53,373 nucleotides of DNA from Lachnospiraceae bacterium (GTDB lineage Bacteria; Bacillota; Clostridia; Lachnospirales; Lachnospiraceae). Under the pieces are notes generated by a model that was given only the letters and a program-made list of their open reading frames with translations, did no database searches and was not told the DNA's origin. The position numbers and the translations under genes were made by a program. Positions 18,874-25,303 of the stretch are shown piece by piece; the stretch's first letter is position 1; each line of letters begins with the position of its first letter. The stretch is taken from contig JAAWKU010000006.1 in the NCBI GenBank assembly GCA_022797535.1, forward strand, positions 1 through 53,373, written 5' to 3'.

Positions 18874-19551
18874 CTATTTCTTCTTGGTGCGGCTCCCATC
18901 TTCTTTCTTCTGTCCAACGGCCATGGGATCATACTGCATGTCAAATAAGTCGATCACCTCCGCGCCGAACAGATCGTGCATGTAAGAATAAATCTGCCGG
19001 TTCTGGTATTCCATCTCCTGTTTGCGGACCAGGTTTTTCTTGAGTTCAACCCGGATGTTTTTTACCCACTGGGCGATCTCCACAATCTGCCGGGTGTTCT
19101 CCTGCATACTCTCATAACAATAGCTCATGGTCAACAGCATGAGGGCATGGTTCACCTGTTCGATCTGCCGGGGCAAATCCATCAGTTCGTCCTGGTATTC
19201 CTCCAGCTTCCCGTTGCACTCCTCAATCAGCCGCCTGTGCTCATCCAGCTTTTTCTCCAGGGGCTTGCTGTACTTCTGTTCCAACTCGTTGGCCATGGGA
19301 ACGATCTCATCCATCAGCTTTTTTTTCAGCTTTTTTATGTTCTTGGAATCCACATTCAGCTGGCCCTGCCGCTGCACCAGTTCGTTGAGCTGCTTTTCCT
19401 TCTCCTGGATCCTGGGCAGTTCGGCCAGGTCCCTGAACAGCTTATACCAGTTGTTATCCAACGTCAGTACCGGCACCCTTTTCCCTGCCAGCGCCTGCTC
19501 GTATATATCCGACTTGTCTCCCACTACGCATCCGTCCTTTCCCTGGGACAT
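18874..19551 (-). CDS. Coiled-coil protein of unknown function
   Basis: From the ATG at 19551 the protein has 225 residues. A short N-terminal segment (KDGCVVGDKSDIYEQALAG) suggests a small folded unit, and WYKLFRDLAELPRIQEK leads into a long Lys/Glu/Leu-rich coiled coil (about 55-145). A mixed helical segment and a basic C-terminus ending in KKK follow. No signal peptide or membrane helix is seen. The start is uncertain: the ATG has only a weak AGGA about 18 nt upstream. The frame stays open through the adjacent repeat element to a TTG at 19614, which sits too close to an AAGGAGG to be used well. It is the first gene of the nnr-alr-mazF group. I do not recognise a characterised family. Confidence 0.72.
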   Translation of the reverse strand: MSQGKDGCVVGDKSDIYEQALAGKRVPVLTLDNNWYKLFRDLAELPRIQEKEKQLNELVQRQGQLNVDSKNIKKLKKKLMDEIVPMANELEQKYSKPLEKKLDEHRRLIEECNGKLEEYQDELMDLPRQIEQVNHALMLLTMSYCYESMQENTRQIVEIAQWVKNIRVELKKNLVRKQEMEYQNRQIYSYMHDLFGAEVIDLFDMQYDPMAVGQKKEDGSRTKKK

Positions 19552-19583
19552 GTCTGAAAAATCATTCCTGCCATCTGCACGCC

Positions 19584-19712
19584 CTAGTGTGCTGACTCGA
19601 TTATATTCAGGCAAACCTCCTTGCCTAAATTCTCATCGTTGACCGACGACAACGCGGCAGATGGAAATTCAGGCAAGTCATTTTGCGAAATGTGAACGAT
19701 ACAGTACACTAG
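19584..19712 (-). mobile_element. Complete MITE-like repeat (copy 2) between rex and the coiled-coil gene
   Basis: The 129-bp unit is bounded by CTAG at both ends. Just inside, the ends form an imperfect inverted repeat, TGTGCTGACTCG on the plus strand and TGTACTGTATCG on the minus strand (9 of 12 identical). Inside are three copies of a TTGCCT/AGGCAA motif that can form hairpins, an AAGGAGG and a TATAAT near the end facing the coiled-coil gene. The right-hand CTAG (19709-19712) contains the TAG stop of rex. Copy 1 lies at 1-96. No transposase is encoded. TG...CA ends and a CTAG target resemble IS481-family behaviour, but the link is inferred. Confidence 0.6.
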
Positions 19713-20353
19713 CACCCGTTCTCCTGAAGATATCTGTTGATATTGTAGGACAGTTTCATCAGGCTGTCAGACAGGTGTACATTCTCCACCTGTATCCCTT
19801 CCGGAACATTCAGATCCACATGGGCGAAATTCCAGATGGCCTTGATCCCATTCTGCACCAGGCGTTCAGCCACTTCCACCGCGCTGGTTTTCGGAATCGC
19901 CAGCACCGCTATGTCCACGTCATTGTCACGGATGAATTGTTCCATCTCCTCCATGGGCTGCACCCGGATCCCCCGGACCTCCCTGCCCGTCAATGCGGGA
20001 TTCTTGTCAAATATCCCACTGAAAATGAAACCTCTCCGCTCAAAATTCAGATATCCCCCCAGCGCCTGCCCCAAATTCCCCGCCCCTATAATGATGAAGC
20101 GATGGGTCCGGTCCAATCCCAGTATCCTGCTGATCTCCTGATACAGATATTCCACATTGTACCCGTAGCCCTGTTGTCCGAAGCCGCCGAAATTATTCAG
20201 ATCCTGGCGGATCTGCGAGGCTGTCACCTTCATCCGTTCGCTGAGTTCCTGGGAGGAAACCCTTTCCAGGCCCTCATCCTTCAAATCTCCAAGGTAACGC
20301 AGATACCTGGGCAGACGCCCGATGACCGCCTGGGATATTTCCTTCTCTTCCAT
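19709..20353 (-). CDS. rex: Redox-sensing transcriptional repressor Rex
   Basis: Rex binds DNA when NADH is low and releases it when NADH is high, controlling fermentation genes. Two adjacent ATGs exist; the one at 20353 has GGAGG at 5 nt and gives 214 residues. The N-terminal winged helix contains RLPRYLRYLGDL and the recognition region VTASQIRQDLNNFGGFGQQGYGY. The C-terminal Rossmann fold has IIGAGNLGQALGGY, and IWNFAHVDLNVPEG is the conserved end motif. A consensus promoter lies at 20387-20415. The TAG stop overlaps the CTAG end of the repeat element. Confidence 0.95.
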   Translation of the reverse strand: MEEKEISQAVIGRLPRYLRYLGDLKDEGLERVSSQELSERMKVTASQIRQDLNNFGGFGQQGYGYNVEYLYQEISRILGLDRTHRFIIIGAGNLGQALGGYLNFERRGFIFSGIFDKNPALTGREVRGIRVQPMEEMEQFIRDNDVDIAVLAIPKTSAVEVAERLVQNGIKAIWNFAHVDLNVPEGIQVENVHLSDSLMKLSYNINRYLQENGC

Positions 20354-20386
20354 CATATCCTCCAAAGTACAAATCTAACTGTATTT

Positions 20387-20415
20387 ATTATATCTGACTG
20401 TTAAATATCTGTCAA
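20387..20415 (-). promoter_or_regulatory. Consensus sigma-A promoter of rex
   Basis: The minus strand carries a perfect TTGACA (20410-20415), a 17-nt spacer and a perfect TATAAT (20387-20392), about 34 nt upstream of the rex start. The spacer includes TTAACA, one Rex half-site, but the other half is poor (TTGACA), so self-repression is only a possibility. Confidence 0.85.
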
Positions 20416-20432
20416 TGAATTGGGGGGAAATC

Positions 20433-20475
20433 CCAAAAACAATGCTCCAGACGGACTATCCTCCCATCTGGAGCA
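20433..20475 (-). terminator. Rho-independent terminator after icd
   Basis: A 9-bp perfect stem TGCTCCAGA / TCTGGAGCA with a 15-nt loop lies 16 bp past the icd stop on the minus strand. It is followed by TTGTTTTTGG. It ends the citrate-synthase/gntR/icd operon just before the rex promoter. Confidence 0.82.
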
Positions 20476-20491
20476 TATATCGGGACTATAT

Positions 20492-21700
20492 TTACAGCAG
20501 GCTGTCCAGGGTTTCCCGGATGGCTTTGATAAAGTCCAGACAATTCAGCACCACCGGGTTCTCACAAGTGGAGATGGAAGCTAAGGATCTAGTCATCTTG
20601 CCGTCCTCAACGGTCTTGATACAGGCTTTCTCCAGCTTTTCACTGAAGGATACCAACTGTGGAATATGATCCAGCTCGCCTCTCTTTCTCAGGGCGCCGG
20701 TCCAGGCAAAGATAGTGGCGATGCCATTGGTGGATGTCTCCTCCCCTTTCAAGTACTTGTAATAGTGCTGCTGCACCGTGCCGTGAGCTGCCTCATACTC
20801 ATAGACACCGCTGGGAGATACCAGCACCGAAGTCATCATGGACAGGTCGCCGTAAGCCGTGGCCACCATATCCGACATCACATCCCCGTCATAGTTTTTG
20901 CAGGCCCAGATAAAACCGCCTTCGGAACGGATCACCCGCGCCACCGCGTCATCAATTAATGTATAGAAATATTCAATCCCCGATTCTTTAAATTTCTCTG
21001 CATACTCCTCATCATAGATTTCCTGAAAAATATCCTTGAAAGTATGATCGTACTTCTTAGAGATAGTATCCTTGGTGGCAAACCACAGGTCCTGCCTGCT
21101 GTCAAGGGCATAGTTAAAGCATGCCCTGGCAAAGCTGGAGATGGATTTCTCTGTGTTGTGAATGCCCTGCAGGATACCGGGGCCGGTGAACTGGTGAATG
21201 GTCTCCCGGATCTCCCTTCCATCCTCCCCGGTAAACACCAGTTCCGCCCTGCCGGGGCCGGGCACTTTGATTTCGGTATTCTTATACACATCCCCGTAGG
21301 CATGTCGGGCAATGGTGATGGGTTTGCTCCAATTACTTACATAGGGAACAATATTGCGGATCAGGATCGGCGCGCGGAACACGGTGCCGTCCAATATGGC
21401 GCGGATGGTGCCATTGGGGCTTTTCCACATCTCTTTCAGATTGTACTCCGTCATTCTGGCCGCATTAGGCGTGATGGTGGCGCATTTTACCGCAACGCCG
21501 TATTTCAGCGTGGCGTTGGCGGAGTCCACCGTCACCTGGTCATCCGTCTCATTGCGGTGTTCCAGCCCCAGATCATAGTATTCCGTCTTAAGATCCACAT
21601 AAGGCAGGATCAGTTCATCCTTAATCATCTGCCACATAACACGGGTCATCTCGTCCCCGTCCATCTCCACCAGCGGGGTGGTCATTTTGATTCTTTCCAT
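20492..21700 (-). CDS. icd: NADP-dependent isocitrate dehydrogenase, eukaryote-like (type II)
   Basis: This homodimer-type enzyme oxidises isocitrate to 2-oxoglutarate with NADP+. From the ATG at 21700 (AGAGAGG upstream) it has 402 residues. The N-terminus [17 protein letters not shown], the substrate loop [17 protein letters not shown], the Asp-rich metal site near [15 protein letters not shown] and the C-terminal [11 protein letters not shown] all match type II NADP-IDHs. Thirteen further upstream codons are open. It is the last gene of an operon with a GntR regulator and a DRE-TIM synthase; this supplies 2-oxoglutarate for glutamate synthesis. No aconitase gene is in view. Confidence 0.94.
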   Translation of the reverse strand: MERIKMTTPLVEMDGDEMTRVMWQMIKDELILPYVDLKTEYYDLGLEHRNETDDQVTVDSANATLKYGVAVKCATITPNAARMTEYNLKEMWKSPNGTIRAILDGTVFRAPILIRNIVPYVSNWSKPITIARHAYGDVYKNTEIKVPGPGRAELVFTGEDGREIRETIHQFTGPGILQGIHNTEKSISSFARACFNYALDSRQDLWFATKDTISKKYDHTFKDIFQEIYDEEYAEKFKESGIEYFYTLIDDAVARVIRSEGGFIWACKNYDGDVMSDMVATAYGDLSMMTSVLVSPSGVYEYEAAHGTVQQHYYKYLKGEETSTNGIATIFAWTGALRKRGELDHIPQLVSFSEKLEKACIKTVEDGKMTRSLASISTCENPVVLNCLDFIKAIRETLDSLL

Positions 21701-21735
21701 TTGCAGCCTCTCTTTCTTTGTACTATATGCTTTTA

Positions 21736-22437
21736 TCACCTTGGTCCTCTGTCGTGGTACGCTTCATGCAGGCCGTTCTTCACCATATTGTCGTAGGCAT
21801 TGATCATATGACGGTTAGCTAACTGCTCTGCCCGTTCCCCGTTCCCCGCCTTGATGGCCTCCAGAATCTCCTCGTGCTCTTCGTTGGACTTGGGACCACG
21901 GTTCTTGCTGGCCAGAGTTTTCCTGCGCACTCGCAGCACATACTGGTGGAAATCCTTAAGCTGGTGCTCCAGGATCTTGCTGTCACAGGCTTCATACATG
22001 ATATCATGGAACCGATTGTCCAGCTCCGCCAGTTGTTCCAGATGGCCCTTCTGGGCATGGAATTTGGACAAATAGATGTTCTCCTCCATCTCTTCCATCT
22101 GTTCCCGGGTAATATGCTCCGTGGCCCACCGGGCGCAGAGTCCTTCCAGCAGAGAGCGGATCATATAAATATCCTTCACATCTTTCTCCGTAATACCGGT
22201 TACATAAGCCCCCTTGTTGGGAATGATCTGGATCAGCCCCTCCAGTTCCAACTGCCGGAAAGCCTCCCGGACCGGGGTACGACTGACGCCCAGTTCGTCC
22301 CCAATGGCCACCTCCTTCAACTCCTCGTTCTCCTCGTACTTTCCACTCAGAATATCTTCTCTGAGTTTATGAAACACCCTGCCTCTCAGGGAAAATTTAT
22401 CCGTGACTTCCTGCTTCACATCATAATGACTGCTCAT
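21736..22437 (-). CDS. GntR-family transcriptional regulator, FadR subfamily
   Basis: From the ATG at 22437 (GGAGG upstream) it has 233 residues. The N-terminal winged helix-turn-helix includes [10 protein letters not shown] and the recognition helix [21 protein letters not shown]. The C-terminal all-helical FCD effector domain contains the metal/ligand residues usual in FadR-type regulators (D and H in [15 protein letters not shown] and later [11 protein letters not shown]). The start lies inside the end of the upstream synthase gene (17-nt overlap), so the two are translationally coupled. The perfect palindrome at 24124-24141 is a likely operator for it. Confidence 0.9.
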   Translation of the reverse strand: MSSHYDVKQEVTDKFSLRGRVFHKLREDILSGKYEENEELKEVAIGDELGVSRTPVREAFRQLELEGLIQIIPNKGAYVTGITEKDVKDIYMIRSLLEGLCARWATEHITREQMEEMEENIYLSKFHAQKGHLEQLAELDNRFHDIMYEACDSKILEHQLKDFHQYVLRVRRKTLASKNRGPKSNEEHEEILEAIKAGNGERAEQLANRHMINAYDNMVKNGLHEAYHDRGPR

Positions 22438-23851
22438 CTCCGCCTCCAATGGTATAACCCTTCTCCCCGCAGATCTGTTCCAGGCGCGCCACGATCTCAT
22501 CGTCCGTCAGCACCGTCACCCGGCCCCCTGCGTATTCCTGGTCCACCCAGGCCTTGATCTCCTTGACCAGCGGGGCATTTTTGTCCACCTGCCGGTCCTC
22601 TTTGAGTTTATAGTAGGTATTGATCCAATGGGCGATACCCGCCAGGCCGGATGTGTTGGAGATAGCGCACAGCACGGGCCTGTTTAAAAATTTCTCCGTG
22701 TCAAAAATATTGTATATCTCCTCGTTCTTCAGCAGCCCGTCTGCGTGGATACCCGCTCTGGTCACATTGAAATTCCTGCCCACAAAAGGAGTTCTGGGAG
22801 GAATCTGATAGCCGATCTCCTTCTCATAATATTCTGCCAGTTCCGTGATCACCCTGGTGTCCATGCCGTTCAGGTCGCCCTTTAACTGCGCGTACTCAAA
22901 CACCATGGCCTCCAGCGGAGTGTTGCCTGTCCTCTCACCGATGCCAAACAGGGATGTGTTGATGCCGGAACAGCCGTAGAGCCAAGCTGTGGTAGAATTG
23001 GCTACCGCCTTGTAAAAATCATTGTGTCCATGCCACTCAATCAGTTCATGAGGCACTCCTGCATGGGTATGTATGGCATAGATAATGCCCTGTACGCTTC
23101 TGGGAATCACGGCGCCGGGATAATTGACACCATATCCCATAGTGTCGCAGGCTCTGACTTTAATGGGGATCTGGTACTCCTTCATCAGCTTCATCAGCTC
23201 CAGACAGAAAGGCACCACATACCCATAGATATCCGCCCGGGTGATATCCTCCAGATGGCACCTGGGGCTGATCCCCTCTTCCAGACAGTCCCGGATCACG
23301 CTGAGGTAATGGTCCATGGCCTGCTTCCTGGTCATCTTCAGCTTCAGGAAAATGTGATAGTCCGAGCAGGACACCAGGATACCGGTCTCTTTCATGCCGA
23401 TCTCCTTCACCAGCTTGAAATCCTCCTTGCTGGCCCGGATCCAGCTTGTGACCTCCGGAAATTGATAACCTCTCTCCATACATTTATATACTGCATCCCT
23501 GTCCTTCTTGCTGTACAGGAAGAACTCGCTGGCGCGCACCATACCGTTCGGCCCGCCCAGCTGGTGCAGATAGTCATAGATGGTCACGATCTGCTCCGTG
23601 GTGTAGGGAGCCCGGGACTGCTGGCCGTCCCGGAAGGTGGTATCCGTGATCCAGATTTCCCTGGGCATGTTATGGGGTACGATCCTGTCGTTAAAGGGTA
23701 TCTTGGGAATCTCTGAATAAGGGAACATATTTCGAAATACATTGGGCTTCTCCACATCGTCCAATATATACATATGCTCCTCGATTTCCAGCAGATTATT
23801 GTGCTGGTTCATGGTTACAGGCCGATTCTGGAAGGCTTCGTTGTTTCTCAT
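22421..23851 (-). CDS. DRE-TIM acyltransferase; candidate Re-citrate synthase
   Basis: The 476-residue protein (ATG at 23851, AGGAGGAG upstream) belongs to the isopropylmalate/homocitrate synthase superfamily. Its metal-site motif DTTFRDGQQS has Gln where IPMS usually has Glu. The HxH metal motif WHGHNDFYKAVANSTTAWL and the GIGERTGNTPLEA segment are intact. It has no LeuA-type leucine-regulatory domain; about 100 C-terminal residues are of another kind. In an operon with NADP-IDH and its GntR regulator, the most economical role is oxaloacetate plus acetyl-CoA to citrate by Re-face addition, as shown for a C. kluyveri member. The frame is open 70 codons further upstream (to 24061), but that lies in the leader. 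Confidence 0.75.
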   Translation of the reverse strand: MRNNEAFQNRPVTMNQHNNLLEIEEHMYILDDVEKPNVFRNMFPYSEIPKIPFNDRIVPHNMPREIWITDTTFRDGQQSRAPYTTEQIVTIYDYLHQLGGPNGMVRASEFFLYSKKDRDAVYKCMERGYQFPEVTSWIRASKEDFKLVKEIGMKETGILVSCSDYHIFLKLKMTRKQAMDHYLSVIRDCLEEGISPRCHLEDITRADIYGYVVPFCLELMKLMKEYQIPIKVRACDTMGYGVNYPGAVIPRSVQGIIYAIHTHAGVPHELIEWHGHNDFYKAVANSTTAWLYGCSGINTSLFGIGERTGNTPLEAMVFEYAQLKGDLNGMDTRVITELAEYYEKEIGYQIPPRTPFVGRNFNVTRAGIHADGLLKNEEIYNIFDTEKFLNRPVLCAISNTSGLAGIAHWINTYYKLKEDRQVDKNAPLVKEIKAWVDQEYAGGRVTVLTDDEIVARLEQICGEKGYTIGGGDEQSL

Positions 23852-24123
23852 GTTCTCTCCTCCTGCTACAATGCAATACCGCCGGACCTCTCCCGGACAA
23901 GGGGAGGGCTGTCCATTCTGCGGTTCTTCCGCGTGTATGCGAACATATTCCTGGCGCTGCACCTTTGGAATGCAGCTCAGTTTGACGATATACCGCGCTG
24001 GTTTTACTGCGCTCATACATACGTATTCTCTCTGGCACAGAGGGGCGTGCTCCCAGCCCACCGTCTCATGCTGTTCAGCATACTTTCACGGATCCTCCTG
24101 GCAGAGACTTTCATGCCCGTCGC
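23852..24123 (-). promoter_or_regulatory. Long (about 270 nt) untranslated leader of the synthase-gntR-icd operon
   Basis: This is the interval between the predicted transcription start and the synthase ATG. It contains a second AGGAGG followed by GTG and a stop after four codons, a GTATGCTGAACAGCATGAG region able to form a short hairpin, and a possible 18-codon reading frame starting at the ATG near 24053. I found no T-box or known riboswitch signature. Whether the leader regulates expression is unknown. Confidence 0.35.
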
Positions 24124-24141
24124 TTGTATAAGTGTATACAA
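24124..24141. promoter_or_regulatory. Palindromic operator over the operon promoter
   Basis: TTGTATACACTTATACAA (minus-strand reading) is a perfect inverted repeat: 7-bp arms TTGTATA/TATACAA around CACT. It covers the -10 element and the start region. TTGTATA-type half-sites are typical of GntR/FadR-subfamily operators, and the operon encodes such a regulator, so autoregulation is likely. Confidence 0.72.
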
Positions 24142-24159
24142 TTATACTGCGGATGTCAA
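24131..24159 (-). promoter_or_regulatory. Promoter of the citrate-synthase-like operon
   Basis: The minus strand carries a perfect TTGACA -35 (24154-24159), a 17-nt spacer and a TACACT -10 (24131-24136), overlapping the palindrome. A TATAAT lies within the spacer but is badly placed for this -35. Confidence 0.75.
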
Positions 24160-24216
24160 TATTTTTTTCGTTTTTATCAAATGGGCGTTTAACAAATCTG
24201 CTGTTATTTCGGCTTC

Positions 24217-25149
24217 TTATCTGTCTTCCCCGAAGCCTTCCAGCAAACCGCTCAGATTCACCATACCCCAGCCCTGCTGGTTCCAGGGAGCGCCCAGATC
24301 CCGGGCTGAATAAATCAGACGCTCCCTTACCTGGTCATTGGACAGATAGGGTTCTTTTTGTAACAACAGTGCAGCGCAGCCTGTCACGATGGGAGTTGCC
24401 ATGGAGGTTCCACTCTTAGCCGTATAATATTCCAAGCGCCTTCCCTTCTGCCAGCACGCATTGCAGGACATGATATCCGTACCCGGCGCCACCAGATCGG
24501 GCTTTCGGACAGGGCTTCCCTCCTGTCCCCGCCCGGAGTAGAGACTGCAGCTGCCGGAATCCCCCCGCCGATAGCTGCCGTCGTGACACCCCACCATAAT
24601 CACTCGTTCCCCCGTACCAATGGCGGAGATGGTGTTCTCCCCCGGACCTTTATTGCCCGCCGCGCAGACCACTACCAGTCCCAGCCGCCACAGACGCTGT
24701 ACCGCTTCCGCCAATGCGGATACCTTCTCCCGGTCCCGAAGCTGGCCGATCCCCACCGAGATATTCACCACCCTGATATCATACTTCCAGTAATTCCTCT
24801 CCACAAAAAGCAGCCCCTGCAGCATATGTTCCATGCTGCCGTCGCCCTGGTGATCCAATACTTTGCACACCACCAGGTGGCTGTCAGGCGCTATTCCTCT
24901 GTATCTGCCATCCGACATCCTGCCGCTGCCGCACAGGATGCCGCACACATGGGTCCCGTGACCGTTGTCGTCATAGCATGCCGCCTCTCTGCCCTTTCCC
25001 CGGACAAAATCAAAAAAAGCGTCCAACCGCCCCTCCAAGTCCGGATGCATGGCTATGCCTGTATCCAGTACCGCCACCGTAACACCATGTCTCTGCCAGG
25101 ATTTTAAGTCGATCTGTTCCGCCCCGATCTGTACTCTGACGCGCTGCAT
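24217..25149 (-). CDS. Cytosolic subtilisin-like (S8) serine protease
   Basis: This is a compact subtilase without signal peptide or propeptide. From the ATG at 25149 it has 310 residues; an open frame continues to a GTG at 25197. The catalytic triad is visible: Asp in VAVLDTGIAMHPDLEG, His in GHGTHVCGILCG, Ser in KSGTSMATPIVTGCAAL. The oxyanion Asn is in CAAGNKGPGENT. The catalytic Asp comes within the first 35 residues, so a normal inhibitory propeptide is missing. Such proteases are usually intracellular or spore-associated. The substrate is unknown. It stands alone between the LRR genes and the synthase operon. Confidence 0.88.
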   Translation of the reverse strand: MQRVRVQIGAEQIDLKSWQRHGVTVAVLDTGIAMHPDLEGRLDAFFDFVRGKGREAACYDDNGHGTHVCGILCGSGRMSDGRYRGIAPDSHLVVCKVLDHQGDGSMEHMLQGLLFVERNYWKYDIRVVNISVGIGQLRDREKVSALAEAVQRLWRLGLVVVCAAGNKGPGENTISAIGTGERVIMVGCHDGSYRRGDSGSCSLYSGRGQEGSPVRKPDLVAPGTDIMSCNACWQKGRRLEYYTAKSGTSMATPIVTGCAALLLQKEPYLSNDQVRERLIYSARDLGAPWNQQGWGMVNLSGLLEGFGEDR

Positions 25150-25303
25150 TTCTGTTCTTCCCCCGATCCGTTTCTTCTGACGGGCAACTGCCGTCACCCA
25201 TCTATAAGATATGCCGCCAGGCAGGAATCTGGGAAAAATTTGGTGTGTATTCTTATTTTATATATGGCTTGCATGAATGCCATAAAAGACGACATGACCA
25301 AAG

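Noticed and set aside
20387-20430. Rex autoregulatory operator in the rex promoter
   Set aside because: Only one half-site (TTAACA) is good; the partner half is weak, so I do not call it a site.
24217-25149. Secreted subtilase
   Set aside because: There is no hydrophobic signal segment at any possible start.
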